Shown here: piece by piece, positions 26,731-36,393 of the stretch
Position numbering within the stretch: the first letter of the stretch is position 1
Layout of the letters: every line of letters begins with the position of its first letter
From: Bradyrhizobium sp. U87765 SZCCT0048
GTDB taxonomy: Bacteria; Pseudomonadota; Alphaproteobacteria; Rhizobiales; Xanthobacteraceae
Assembly (NCBI RefSeq): GCF_018131225.1
Contig: NZ_JAFCMM010000001.1
Location: forward strand, 248,001-312,000
DNA length: 64,000 bases
Reading direction: 5' to 3'
Notes under the pieces: model-generated
What the model saw: the letters and a program-made list of their open reading frames with translations, nothing else
What the model was told of the DNA's origin: nothing
Database searches by the model: none
Translations under genes and position numbers: made by a program

Positions 26731-28098
26731 ATGTCGTACCGATCGAACAACCTGACCGACCATTCGCCCCATCACGCGCACGATCATGCGCGCCCTCACG
26801 TCAGACGCCCCGCTCCGCTCCACGCGCCCGCCCCGACCGCAGCCAGCCGCAACAGCAGCTACACCATCGCCCATGCCGGCAAGCAGGTCCGGATCGGGCC
26901 GGTGGTGTTCTGGATCGTCGTCGGGACCGTGACGGTCATGGGCGCCTGGTCGGCGGCCACCGCCACGTATTTTGCGTTCCGCGACGACGTCCTGACGCGG
27001 CTGATCGCCCGCCAGGCCTCGATGCAATATGCCTATGAGGACCGGATCGCCGAACTCCGCGCCCGGCTCGACCGGACCACCAGCCGGCAATTGCTCGACC
27101 AGGAACAGTTCGACCAGAAACTCGACCAGATCGTCCGCCGGCAGTCGGCACTGGAATCCCGGGCGGCGGCGATGAACAGCGTGCCCGACATCTCCATCAC
27201 CGGGTCGATCAAGCCTCCGGGCCGTGGCGCGGCCATCGACAGCGGGACGTCGGCGACGCCGAAACCCTCGCCGATCAACGACACCGTGATCTTCGTGGCG
27301 CCGCCGGACCGCGAGGCGCGCCTCGAAGCGCGCACGCCGGCCAACGTCACGGCACAGCCGATCCAGCTCGCCAAGGCCCAGGGCCTCGACACCACGCTCG
27401 TGCGCCTGCAGACCTCCCTCGACCAGGTCGAGACCCGCCAGCTCGCCACACTCAATGCCGTGGAAGACCAGTACGAGAGCCGGATTCGCCGCATGCGGGG
27501 CGTGTTCTCGGACCTGGGCCTCGATCTCAACCAGATGCAGGGCGCGGCCCCCAAGGGGGGCATCGGCGGTCCCTTCGTGCCGGTCAAACCGCCGTCGAAG
27601 GACGCCGACACCTTCGATCGCCAGCTCTACCGGATCAGCGTCACGCGAGCGCAGATCGACCGGCTGAACCGGACCCTGGCGCTCGTGCCCTACCGCAAGC
27701 CGGTGCTCGGCGAGGTCGAGTTCTCCTCAGGCTTCGGCGTTCGCACCGATCCTTTCCTCGGCCGTCCGGCGATGCACACCGGCCTGGATTTCCGCGCCTC
27801 GATGGGGGATCCGGTGCGCGCCACCGCCAATGGCCGGGTCGACAACGCTGGCTGGAGCGGCGGGTATGGCCGGATGATCGAGATCGACCATGGCAATGGC
27901 CTCGCGACCCGCTACGGCCATCTCTCCGAGATCAAGGTCAAGATCGGCGACGTCGTCAAGATCGGCCAGATCATCGGCGCGGTCGGTTCGACCGGTCGCT
28001 CCACCGGCCCCCATCTGCACTATGAAACGCGCATCGACGGCGATGCGGTCGACCCCCAGAAATTTCTCCGCGCCGGCGTCCGGCTGGGGTCGAGCTGA
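26731..28098 (+). CDS. M23 family metallopeptidase (LytM/EnvC-like)
   Basis: A 455-residue membrane-anchored cell-wall endopeptidase or amidase activator. A His/Pro-rich cytosolic N-terminus is followed by one transmembrane segment (VVFWIVVGTVTVMGAWSAATA, about residues 57-78), then a coiled coil (about 90-170 and 230-265). The M23 domain lies at about 330-450, with the zinc ligands in MHTGLDF (His, Asp) and HLHYE and the conserved GLATRYGHL. These residues are intact, so the enzyme is probably active. ATG at 26731 is chosen because GGGAG lies 8 bases upstream; ATG at 26701 lacks one. It is followed by a 91-base gap and the carbamoyltransferase gene. Confidence 0.9.
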   Translation: MSYRSNNLTDHSPHHAHDHARPHVRRPAPLHAPAPTAASRNSSYTIAHAGKQVRIGPVVFWIVVGTVTVMGAWSAATATYFAFRDDVLTRLIARQASMQYAYEDRIAELRARLDRTTSRQLLDQEQFDQKLDQIVRRQSALESRAAAMNSVPDISITGSIKPPGRGAAIDSGTSATPKPSPINDTVIFVAPPDREARLEARTPANVTAQPIQLAKAQGLDTTLVRLQTSLDQVETRQLATLNAVEDQYESRIRRMRGVFSDLGLDLNQMQGAAPKGGIGGPFVPVKPPSKDADTFDRQLYRISVTRAQIDRLNRTLALVPYRKPVLGEVEFSSGFGVRTDPFLGRPAMHTGLDFRASMGDPVRATANGRVDNAGWSGGYGRMIEIDHGNGLATRYGHLSEIKVKIGDVVKIGQIIGAVGSTGRSTGPHLHYETRIDGDAVDPQKFLRAGVRLGSS

Positions 28099-28189
28099 GG
28101 CGCTTTCCTTCCTCGACCGGCAGCTTGTCCGCTCCATCGAAACGTGTTTTGAGCAGGCAGAGCCACCTGTCGTTTGCGGAGCTTGAGTT

Positions 28190-30355
28190 CTGGCTGAGAC
28201 GCGCATTGGTCCCCGGCATCCGCTGCTGGGGAAGATCGGCTTTCATGCGACCCGCTGGCTGACCACGCAGCTGCTGCGGGCCGCAGGCTTTCATGCGCCC
28301 GGTTCGGCATTCGCGCGGCAACGCCTCGAGCACGCCCGCGAACGCCTGGGACGGGGCGAGACAATCTATCTTGCCGGTCTTGGCCTGCCGGGCACCCACA
28401 ACTCCGGCGTTGCGCTTGTCGAAGTCACGGCGGCGCACGGTCCCCGCCTGATCGTCAACAACGAGGAAGAGCGATTCTCCGGCGTCAAGCACTCGAGCGA
28501 GTATCCGCAGCAGTCGGTCGACGCGATGGTCGCGACGCTGCGCGGCCTCGGCCGCGATCTCGACGATATCGTCGCATGGCTGACATCGTGGGACTACGCG
28601 GCACTCGCGGGAACGCTGATCCGCTCGGTGCTGGAAGAAGCACCGTCGAGTTTCCGCCTGCTTCGCACCACCAGCGCCGCCGGCTTCGACGCCCGTCGCC
28701 TCGAGCAGATGACGCGCGCGCCCAAGCTGCTCGGACGCCAACTCGGCCTCGGCGAGCGGCTGCCGCTGATCTGCCTGCCGCACCATGACAACCACGCCTG
28801 GTTCTCGTTCGCCGCTTCGCCGTTCGACGACAGCCAGGAAGCCGTTGCGATCGCCGTGCTCGACGGTACCGGTGATCGCGGCTCGATCTCGCTCTACCAG
28901 GCGCGCAACGGCACGCTGGAGCAGTTGTCCTGTAACGACAGCGTGTTCGATTCCCTCGGCGCGTTCTACAGCGTGATCGCATCGACCCAGGGGGGCTGGA
29001 CGTGGCTGTCGTGCGAAGGGCGCTACATGGGGGCGGCGGCCTGGGGCGACATGAATCGCGCGACCAACCGCTATTACGGCCGTCTCAGCGAGGTGCTGCA
29101 TCTCGGCGACGGCGGCACTGTGCAGCTCAACCGCGCGCTCGGCCGCTGGCACAGCGATCCGTTCGACAATCCCTATGAGCAGGCGCTGATCGATGTGCTG
29201 GGGCCACCGCTCAAGCCAAGCGAGCTGTGGAATCCCGATGCCGTGCTGCGCGTCGAGGATATCCATCATCGCCCCGACACCCAGGACCGCCTCGACAAGG
29301 CGGCTGCGACACAGATGGTGTTCGAGGATGCCATGGTGCACGTCGTCGACCGTGTGCTGCGCGCGACAGGCGCCCATCAACTGGTGCTGACCGGCGGCGT
29401 CGCGCTGAACGCGGTCGGTAACATGCGGCTGCTGGAGCACTTCGACGAGACCTGGTTCGCGACCCATCAGAACCGCAAGGCAAAGCTGCACCTGTGGGTG
29501 CCGCCGACACCCGGCGATCCCGGCGTCACCATCGGCGCGGCCTGGCGCTTCGCACGCCTCGCCGGCGCCCCGCGCGGCGCACCGATCAGCCACGCGTTCT
29601 ACTGCGGCCCCTCGCCTTCGTCGGACGAGATCGCTGACGCGCTCGCCGCGCCCGATGTCGCCTCGCGACGCATCGGCACGGTGGCGACGGCTGCAGGACG
29701 CGAAGCCATTGCCGATCTCATGGCGTTCATGGTCGCCCAGGGCGGCGTCATCGCGCTCTATCAGGGCCCCGCGGAAACCGGACCGCGCGCCCTCGGGCAC
29801 CGCTCGATCTTCGCCAATCCCTGCGATCCCGGCGCCCGCGAACGCCTCAACGAACGGGTCAAATACCGCGAGGCGATCCGGCCGCTGGCGCCGATGGCGA
29901 CGCGCGAGGCGGCGCTGGCGTTCTTCGAGCTGCAGGACGGTGCCTCCGACGCCGACTACAACGCCTACAACTACATGGTGATCACCGCGCAGGCGAAGCC
30001 GCAGGCACAGGCACGCATCCCCGCGGTCGTGCATGCCGATGGCACTGGCCGCGTGCAGATCGTGCGCGAGGCCGACGATCCCCTCACCTACGCCTATCTC
30101 AAGGCGCTCGGCCGCCGCATCGGCGTCGAGATCTCTGTGAATACATCCTTCAATGTCGGCGGGCCGATCGCCCAGACGCCGGTCCACGCGGTCGAGACCC
30201 TGCGCAAATCAAAGGGGCTCGACGCTGTCGTGATGATTGGCAGCGACGGCCATGCGTTCGCGGCCTGGCATGGCGGCGCGCGCGACAGCGGCCGTTTCAG
30301 CGGCTGGTTCGAGGCGTGGTTCGCAGAACGCGTGACGCGTGCCGCGACGACCTAG
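28190..30355 (+). CDS. NodU/CmcH-type carbamoyltransferase with a non-ATG start
   Basis: A protein of about 721 residues that moves a carbamoyl group from carbamoyl phosphate, through carbamoyl-AMP, to an unknown hydroxyl. The N-domain has GTHNSGVALVEV near residue 70, NNEEERFSGVKH near residue 95 and the metal-binding HHDNHAWFSF. Later come LTGGVALNAVGNMRL, GPAETGPRALGHRSI and SVNTSFNVGGPI. The first in-frame ATG is only at 28526 and would delete the first two motifs. Upstream to the TGA at 28184-28186 there is no ATG, GTG or TTG. CTG at 28190, with GGAG 8 bases before it, is therefore chosen; ATT at 28205 is weaker. Relatives modify Nod factors and antibiotics. Here no nodulation or antibiotic genes are near, and the target may be a surface sugar. 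Confidence 0.8.
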   Translation: MAETRIGPRHPLLGKIGFHATRWLTTQLLRAAGFHAPGSAFARQRLEHARERLGRGETIYLAGLGLPGTHNSGVALVEVTAAHGPRLIVNNEEERFSGVKHSSEYPQQSVDAMVATLRGLGRDLDDIVAWLTSWDYAALAGTLIRSVLEEAPSSFRLLRTTSAAGFDARRLEQMTRAPKLLGRQLGLGERLPLICLPHHDNHAWFSFAASPFDDSQEAVAIAVLDGTGDRGSISLYQARNGTLEQLSCNDSVFDSLGAFYSVIASTQGGWTWLSCEGRYMGAAAWGDMNRATNRYYGRLSEVLHLGDGGTVQLNRALGRWHSDPFDNPYEQALIDVLGPPLKPSELWNPDAVLRVEDIHHRPDTQDRLDKAAATQMVFEDAMVHVVDRVLRATGAHQLVLTGGVALNAVGNMRLLEHFDETWFATHQNRKAKLHLWVPPTPGDPGVTIGAAWRFARLAGAPRGAPISHAFYCGPSPSSDEIADALAAPDVASRRIGTVATAAGREAIADLMAFMVAQGGVIALYQGPAETGPRALGHRSIFANPCDPGARERLNERVKYREAIRPLAPMATREAALAFFELQDGASDADYNAYNYMVITAQAKPQAQARIPAVVHADGTGRVQIVREADDPLTYAYLKALGRRIGVEISVNTSFNVGGPIAQTPVHAVETLRKSKGLDAVVMIGSDGHAFAAWHGGARDSGRFSGWFEAWFAERVTRAATT

Positions 30356-30513
30356 CCAGCGCGGCGCGTCCAGGCGTTGGCATCGCCATCGCCACAGAGA
30401 CATCGAGCCGGCCGGGTACCGCCTCGCAGCAAAGCGCTGACGTCGCCGCAGAAACAGCGACGGCAGCGCCGCTCGCGACACTGCCGGCTCTGAAACACGG
30501 TCGAGAGGGAAAT

Positions 30514-30539
30514 TGATCGGCGGCGCCTGCCGCCGATCA
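30514..30539 (-). terminator. Terminator hairpin at the prfB stop codon
   Basis: An 11-bp perfect stem TGATCGGCGGC / GCCGCCGATCA with a GCCT loop. One arm includes the prfB stop. On the minus strand it is followed by AATTTCCC, a weak U-run. Confidence 0.55.
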
Positions 30540-31668
30540 GTCGACGTCCTCGATGGCGCCCGGCGAGGTGCCGAAGGCCTTCTGGGCGAGCGTCGCGGCC
30601 ATGAACTCGTCGAGGTCGCCGTTGAGCACGCCCTGGGTGTCGGACGTCTGCACACCAGTGCGCAGGTCCTTCACCATCTGATAGGGCTGCAGCACGTAGG
30701 AGCGGATCTGGTGGCCCCAGCCGATATCGGTCTTGGCCGCCTGGTCTGCCGCCGCCTGCGCCTCGCGCTTCTTGAGTTCGATTTCGTAGAGGCGCGCGCG
30801 CAGCATGTCCCAGGCCTGCGCCCGGTTCTTGTGCTGAGAGCGGCCGGCCTGACAGACGACCGCAATGCCGGTCGGCACGTGGGTCAGGCGAACCGCCGAC
30901 TCGGTCTTGTTGACGTGCTGCCCGCCGGCGCCGCCCGAACGCATGGTGTCGACGCGCACATCCGATTCCTTGATGTCGATCTGGATGCGGTCGTCGACGA
31001 CCGGAAACACCGCCACGCTCGAGAACGAGGTGTGGCGCCGCGCATTGGAATCGAACGGCGAGATGCGCACCAGGCGGTGCACGCCACCTTCCGTCTTCAG
31101 CCAACCATAGGCGTTGTGGCCCTTGATCTGGATGGTTGCGGACTTGATGCCGGCTTCTTCACCCTCTGTCTCTTCGAGCACCTCGACCTTGTAGCCGTGC
31201 TGCTCCGCCCACCGGGTGTACATGCGCAGCAGCATGTTCGCCCAGTCCTGGCTCTCGGTGCCTCCGGCGCCGGCGTGGACTTCGAGATAGCTGTCGTTGG
31301 CATCGGCTTCGCCGGACAGCAGCGCCTCCAGCTCGCGACGCGCGACTTCCTTCTTGAGGGCGCGCAGCGCGGCTTCGGCTTCGGTCACGACGGACTGGTC
31401 GTCCTCGGCCTCGCCGAGCTCGATCATGCCGATCTGGTCGTCGAGCTCGCGCTCGACCTTGCCGATGCCGGAGAGCTGGTCCTCGAGCGAGGTCCGCTCC
31501 TGCATCAATTTCTGGGCCTTCTGGGGATCGTTCCAGAGGTCGGGGTCTTCAGCGAGCTTGTTCAGCTCAGCGAGGCGTGCCGTCGATGCATCGACGTCAA
31601 AGATGCCTCCTCAGCAGCCCGACTGACTGCTTGATCTCTTCGACTAACCGTTCGATTTCAGGGCGCAT
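30537..31668 (-). CDS. prfB: Peptide chain release factor 2, with programmed +1 frameshift
   Basis: RF2 ends translation at UAA and UGA. The first 23 codons run from the ATG at 31668 to an in-frame TGA at 31599-31597. The ribosome must slip +1 at CTT-TGAC to read the remaining 353 codons, giving 376 residues. The main part has the SPF recognition motif in [12 protein letters not shown] and the catalytic GGQ in [13 protein letters not shown]. Reading without the shift gives a 23-residue peptide. The first ATG inside the long frame (31508) is not the true start, because it would remove part of the N-terminal helical domain. It forms a conserved block with mrcA, amiC and rne. Confidence 0.95.
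31596..31611 (-). promoter_or_regulatory. prfB autoregulatory +1 frameshift signal
   Basis: On the minus strand, AGGAGG (31611-31606), CAT, CTT TGA C. It has the same layout as the E. coli site: an internal Shine-Dalgarno 3 bases before the CUU slip codon, and UGA followed by C. When RF2 is scarce, slow reading of UGA allows the shift and so more RF2. Confidence 0.95.
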
Positions 31669-31764
31669 AGTCTCTGTCCAGCGCGCCGCAGGGCGCGATC
31701 AAGGCGCCATGGAGTCGGCGCACCCCTGCGATTTAGCGGCTCGGGTGAGCGATGGCAATGCGCG

Positions 31765-34254
31765 TCAGTACAATCCACCTGTCCCGGGGCGGATGATGGC
31801 GCGATCCGCGTCCGGCGGCACCGCCACCGAGCGACCGTCCGCATCGGCGACGCCGATCACCGAATAGTTGTCCGGCGGCGCCGTACCCGGCTTGAAGGCT
31901 TCGAGAATCGACGCGCCACCCGAGCCGGGGCTGACCCGGGTTCCCGTCTTCGGATCGACGCGGATCAGCTTGATTCCGGCCGGCACGCGGAACGGAATCG
32001 CGGGCTTCTCCGCCAGCGCCATCTTCAGGAAGTCCCTGGCGACCGGCGCGGCAAGCGCGCCGCCGGTGGCGTTGCGGCCGAGATTGCGCGGCTTGTCGTA
32101 GCCGATATACACGCCGACCACGAGGTCCGGCGAGAAGCCGACGAACCAGGCATCCTTCTCGTCGTTGGTGGTGCCGGTCTTGCCGGCGATCGGCTTGCCG
32201 ACCTCGCGCACCACCATCGCCGTGCCGTGCTGCACGACGTTCTCCATCATCGAGGTGATCTGGTAGGCTGTCATCGGGTCGAGCACCTGCTCGCGCCGGT
32301 CCACGAGGGTCGGCTCGGCCTGGTTCTTCCAGCCGTCGGCCTCGCAGCCGCGGCATTCGCGCTGGTCGTGGCGATAGATGGTGCGGCCGTAGCGATCCTG
32401 GATGCGATCGATCAGGGTCGGCTTGATGCGCTTGCCGCCATTGTCGAACATCGAATACGCGGTGACCATGCGCATCACGGTGGTTTCGCCGGCGCCGAGT
32501 GCATACGACAGATAGTTCGGCAGTTCGTCATAAACGCCGAACCGCTTGGCGTACTCGCCGATCAGCGGCATGCCGATGTCCTGCGCAAGACGCACGGTCA
32601 CGGTGTTCAGCGAGCGCGTCAGGGCCTGCCGCAGCGTCGTCGGACCATAATACTTGCCGGTCGAGTAGTTTTCCGGCCGCCAGATGCCAATGCCGGCGCC
32701 CTGGTCGATCTCGATCGGTGCGTCGATGACGACCGTCGACGGCGTGTAGCCGTTGTCGAGCGCCGATGAGTACACGATCGGCTTGAACGACGAGCCGGGC
32801 TGGCGGTAGGCCTGCGTCGCGCGGTTGAACTGGCTCTGGTCGAACGAGAAGCCGCCGACCATCGCCTGCACGCGGCCGGTCGACGGATCCATCGCCACCA
32901 GCGCACCCGACACCTCGGGCAGCTGGCGCAGACGGTACTGGCCCTCGACCTTGCTGCCATCCTTGGCGAGCAGCGGATCGACATAGATGACATCGCCGGG
33001 CGACAGCACCTGCGACACCGCCGTCGGCGTCTTGCCGCGGGTCGGTCCCGAGGCCGCACGCGCCCATCGCACGCCATCAAGTGCGATCAGACCGGTCTGG
33101 CGATCCTTGAGCACCGCGCCGCCGAGCTCACGTCCCGGCTGAAAGCCGATCCGCGCCGACTGGTCGCTGGTTTCCAGCACCACGGCCATACGCCACGGCG
33201 AGATGTCGCTCAGCGACTTCACTTCCGCGAGCTTGACGCCCCAGTCGCCGGAAATATCGATCTTGTGGGGGGCGCCACGCCAGCCCTGGTTCTCGTCATA
33301 GCGCACGAGGCCATCGGTCAGGGCCCTGCGCGCCTGGACCTGCAAGGTCGGATTCAGCGTGGTGCGGACCGACAGTCCGCCCTCGTACAACTTCTTCTCG
33401 CCATAGCGGTCAAGAATGTCACGGCGCACTTCCTCGGCGAAATACTCGCCGGCGAAGATGTGGGCGGCATTGGCGCGGTTGGTGACGATCAGCGGGTCCT
33501 TGCGGGCCTTGTCCGCGTCGGCCTGCTTGATCCAGCCGTTCTCCAGCAGACGGTCGATGACATAGTTGCGGCGCTCGATGGCGCGGTCGCGGTTGCGCAC
33601 CGGATGCAGGGCGGCCGGCGCCTTCGGCAACGCCGCCAGATACGCCGCCTCGGCGACCGTCAGTTCGTTGACCGACTTGTCGAAGTAGACCAGCGAGGCC
33701 GCAGCGACGCCGTAGGCGCCCATGCCGAGATAGATCTCGTTGAGATACAGCTCGAGAATCTTGTCCTTGGCGTAGGCGCGCTCGATGCGCATCGCCAGCA
33801 AGGCTTCCTTGATCTTGCGGGTGAACGACACCTCGTTGGTCAGAAGGAAGTTCTTGGCGACCTGTTGCGTAATCGTGGATGCGCCCTGCGGACGGCGGTT
33901 GGAGCCGAGGTTCTGGGCATAGAGCACCACGGCGCGCGCGAGGCCCGAGAAGTCGATACCGCCATGCTCGTAGAAATTCTTGTCTTCCGCCGCCAGGAAC
34001 GCGTTGATCACCGGCTTGGGAATCGCCTGGATCGGCAGGTACAGCCGCCGCTCCTTGGAATATTCGGCCAGCAGTGCGCCGTCGGCGGCATGCACGCGCG
34101 TCATGACCGGCGGCTCGTAGTCCTTGAGCTGGGAGTAGTCCGGCAGATCCTTGGAGTAATGCCAGATCAGGCCGGCCACGGCAGCGACGCCGACCAGAAA
34201 CACGATTGTTCCCGCTGCAAACAGGAACCCCATGAACCGCAGCAGCAATCGCAT
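31765..34254 (-). CDS. mrcA: Penicillin-binding protein 1A, bifunctional
   Basis: An 829-residue class A PBP that polymerises and cross-links peptidoglycan. A short cytosolic N-terminus and one membrane helix (LFAAGTIVFLVGVAAVAGLIW) are followed by the GT51 glycosyltransferase domain with EDKNFYEHGGID, GASTITQQVAKN and LYLNEIYLG. The transpeptidase domain has the active serine in QPGSSFKPIV (SxxK), SLN in RSLNTVTV and KTG in AGKTGTTND. The pair of cysteines in ECRGCEADGW is not part of the catalytic set. ATG at 34254 is chosen (GGAA upstream, membrane helix close by); the 12 extra upstream codons are unsupported. It lies between amiC and prfB on the same strand. Confidence 0.95.
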   Translation of the reverse strand: MRLLLRFMGFLFAAGTIVFLVGVAAVAGLIWHYSKDLPDYSQLKDYEPPVMTRVHAADGALLAEYSKERRLYLPIQAIPKPVINAFLAAEDKNFYEHGGIDFSGLARAVVLYAQNLGSNRRPQGASTITQQVAKNFLLTNEVSFTRKIKEALLAMRIERAYAKDKILELYLNEIYLGMGAYGVAAASLVYFDKSVNELTVAEAAYLAALPKAPAALHPVRNRDRAIERRNYVIDRLLENGWIKQADADKARKDPLIVTNRANAAHIFAGEYFAEEVRRDILDRYGEKKLYEGGLSVRTTLNPTLQVQARRALTDGLVRYDENQGWRGAPHKIDISGDWGVKLAEVKSLSDISPWRMAVVLETSDQSARIGFQPGRELGGAVLKDRQTGLIALDGVRWARAASGPTRGKTPTAVSQVLSPGDVIYVDPLLAKDGSKVEGQYRLRQLPEVSGALVAMDPSTGRVQAMVGGFSFDQSQFNRATQAYRQPGSSFKPIVYSSALDNGYTPSTVVIDAPIEIDQGAGIGIWRPENYSTGKYYGPTTLRQALTRSLNTVTVRLAQDIGMPLIGEYAKRFGVYDELPNYLSYALGAGETTVMRMVTAYSMFDNGGKRIKPTLIDRIQDRYGRTIYRHDQRECRGCEADGWKNQAEPTLVDRREQVLDPMTAYQITSMMENVVQHGTAMVVREVGKPIAGKTGTTNDEKDAWFVGFSPDLVVGVYIGYDKPRNLGRNATGGALAAPVARDFLKMALAEKPAIPFRVPAGIKLIRVDPKTGTRVSPGSGGASILEAFKPGTAPPDNYSVIGVADADGRSVAVPPDADRAIIRPGTGGLY

Positions 34255-34382
34255 TCGCTTTTCCGTCCCGAAATCCCTGCCCGCCTGCAAAGCCCGGCCG
34301 ATTCCGGGGGGCGTCCGTTGAAATTTCTATACTGCCGTGGCTGTGGCCAAACTAGGGCTCATCGCCCAACAAGACCGATCTT

Positions 34383-35687
34383 TCAGTGCTCGGGGCCCGA
34401 GGAAACCACCCGCTTGCCGAAGAAGGCCTCGATCGCCTGCCCAACGGAACCGACTGTCCGGGTCCGCCAGCTGTCGGAAACGAGGTGCTGCAGGTCGTCC
34501 TTGTTGGACACATAGCCGATCTCGACCAGGACCGACGGCACGTCCGGCGCCTTGAGCACCTTGAAACCCGCCGACTTCAGCGGATTCTTGTGCATCCGTG
34601 CGACGCTCTTCATTTCCCCGGCCAGCAGACGGGCAAACCGGTTGGAAAACGTCTTGGTTTCGCGCTGGGCGAGGTCGATCAGGATGTCAGCGACGTCGGT
34701 CGGCTCTTCGGTCAGGTTGACGCCGGCGATGGCATCCGCCTTGTTTTCGGAGTCCGCGAGACGTTCGGCTTCGGCGTCGGAGGCCTTGTCCGACAGCGTA
34801 TAGATGGTCGCGCCCTGGGCATCGCCCTCGCCGCGCGGGAGCGCGTCGGCATGGATCGAGACGAACAGCGAGGCCTTGGCGTTGCGCGCGATCTTCACCC
34901 TGTCGCCGAGCGGAATGAAGGTATCGTCGCTGCGGGTCATGACGACGCGATACTTGCCGCTCTTTTCGATCTGCGCCCGCAGTGCCTTGGCGAAATCGAG
35001 GACGATCGTCTTCTCGGTTTCGCCGCTCGGCGCCATGGTCCCGTTGTCGATGCCGCCGTGGCCGGGATCGAGCACGATGATCGGCCGCGTGTCGGCCTCA
35101 CCGGCGTGCTCGCCGGACGCATCGGCGACCACGGCCCCCGTCGTGACGGTCCGGTCGTCGACCGCGGGACGAAGGGCCGGCGCGGTGTCTCCAGCGGCCT
35201 GAGCCTGCTGGAACCCGGCCTTGTCCGTCGCCGCCAGTTCGACGATCAGGCGCGCCGGCTGACCGTTCGCGGCCTCGAGAACGAAAGCCTTCTCGATCCG
35301 CGCAGGCCCGGTGAGATCAAAGACGATCCGCGACCCGCCAGGCATCACAAGACCATAACGGAACGCCTTGATCAGGCCCCGGCCGGTCTGGCCGGTTCCT
35401 GGCGAAAAGCGGAAATTGACCTGGGGAACGTCGAGGATGACGCGGTAGGGATCCGCGAGCGCAAATGCCCGGACGTCGATCCGGCGGTCGAGATCGAGAA
35501 TGAAGCGGGTCTGCTTGTCGTCGCCGGCGATACGCACGTCTGAGGCGATCGGAAAAGGCGCCGCAACCGTCGGCTGAGGGGGCTGGGTTTCGACCGCCAA
35601 ACTTGCAGTCGCGGCAAGGCACAGAAATGCTGCGGCGCACCAAAGGCTCGCCCGAAGCCAAATATGCTGGTTTGCGCGGCTAGCCAC
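34383..35687 (-). CDS. amiC: N-acetylmuramoyl-L-alanine amidase, AmiC/AmiA type
   Basis: A 434-residue exported amidase that splits septal peptidoglycan for daughter-cell separation. A signal peptide (LWCAAAFLCLAATASLAVE) is followed by an AMIN domain (about 45-150), which targets peptidoglycan or the septum. The Amidase_3 domain (about 205-425) has zinc ligands in LDPGHGGIDNG, GETEKTIVLD and SIHADAL, and the catalytic glutamate in LVEIGYVSN. The start is GTG at 35687, with GGAGG 11 bases upstream; no ATG fits the signal peptide. It is 128 bases upstream of mrcA. Confidence 0.94.
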   Translation of the reverse strand: MASRANQHIWLRASLWCAAAFLCLAATASLAVETQPPQPTVAAPFPIASDVRIAGDDKQTRFILDLDRRIDVRAFALADPYRVILDVPQVNFRFSPGTGQTGRGLIKAFRYGLVMPGGSRIVFDLTGPARIEKAFVLEAANGQPARLIVELAATDKAGFQQAQAAGDTAPALRPAVDDRTVTTGAVVADASGEHAGEADTRPIIVLDPGHGGIDNGTMAPSGETEKTIVLDFAKALRAQIEKSGKYRVVMTRSDDTFIPLGDRVKIARNAKASLFVSIHADALPRGEGDAQGATIYTLSDKASDAEAERLADSENKADAIAGVNLTEEPTDVADILIDLAQRETKTFSNRFARLLAGEMKSVARMHKNPLKSAGFKVLKAPDVPSVLVEIGYVSNKDDLQHLVSDSWRTRTVGSVGQAIEAFFGKRVVSSGPEH

Positions 35688-36393
35688 CGAATCTCGAGCC
35701 TCCGAGCTGACTTTTTATCCGATTAGAACCACAGGGTTAATCGTCCCTTAAAAGTCGCCACAGCCTCCACACCAGATTCACCCGGAGTGTTGCAGCCATG
35801 CGACGCTTCCCTTGCCAGCGCCCCGGCTTCAACGTATGTATCAAGTGCTGACGGCATACACTTCCGGTTGTGTCGCGTAAGCCTCCCGGTGCAGCGCCGG
35901 ACCCTCGAATGCGTAGTTTATCCGAGGGCCTTGCGTGCCTTTCCGAAGCCCTCCCCGGCCAGCGCAGCGCGCGACCGTCGGAAGCCTTCGGTTTCAAGCC
36001 CGAGCGGCTACCCACCCCTGATCCCAGGGTGTCGGGCACGCACAACGCAATCGGCGATCGCAGCCGCGAGGCGGCGATCAGCAACAGCCGGCGAGCGCTT
36101 TATGCGCCGCGTTGGCCCGCCAGCGATGATTACTGCGGCCCCCTTGCCGCACCTGTACAGAACGGGCCGACGCTTGATGCGCCAGACTCCAGTGCCGAAC
36201 TCCCACGCAGCGACTGCGCCAGGACGACGCGACATGTTCGCGCCCCTGCCTGCCACGCGTTCGGGATCGGCCTCGCGCCTCGGGTTGCCTTTTGGCCTTC
36301 CCCTCACCCCCGAATCAGGTGGACCGTCGCGGTACCCCGCCGTGCGCCCTGCGCCGGCCGACAGACGCGCGCTCTGCCGCCGAGAGTTTTCAG
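35688..36393. other. 706-base region between amiC and rne, probable rne leader
   Basis: No coding region is supported: open frames here have no family features and use atypical amino acids. It must hold the amiC promoter (leftward) and the rne promoter and leader (rightward). A possible minus-strand site is TTAACC, then 17 bases, then TAAAAA near 35712-35740. The rne mRNA in many bacteria has a long 5' leader that RNase E itself cuts to control its level. This gap is long enough for that, but no known leader family was recognised. Confidence 0.5.

Noticed and set aside
27971..30187. 738-codon minus-strand frame over the carbamoyltransferase gene
   Set aside because: The plus strand carries clear carbamoyltransferase motifs. 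The minus frame is a shadow of GC-rich codon use.
28526..30355. Carbamoyltransferase starting at the first ATG
   Set aside because: It would remove the conserved GTHNSGVAL and NNEEERFSG motifs that are clearly encoded upstream in the same frame.
35870..36393. Extra gene between amiC and rne
   Set aside because: The open frames are Arg/Pro/Ser-rich without domains, lack ribosome sites and overlap the rne start. More likely leader DNA.
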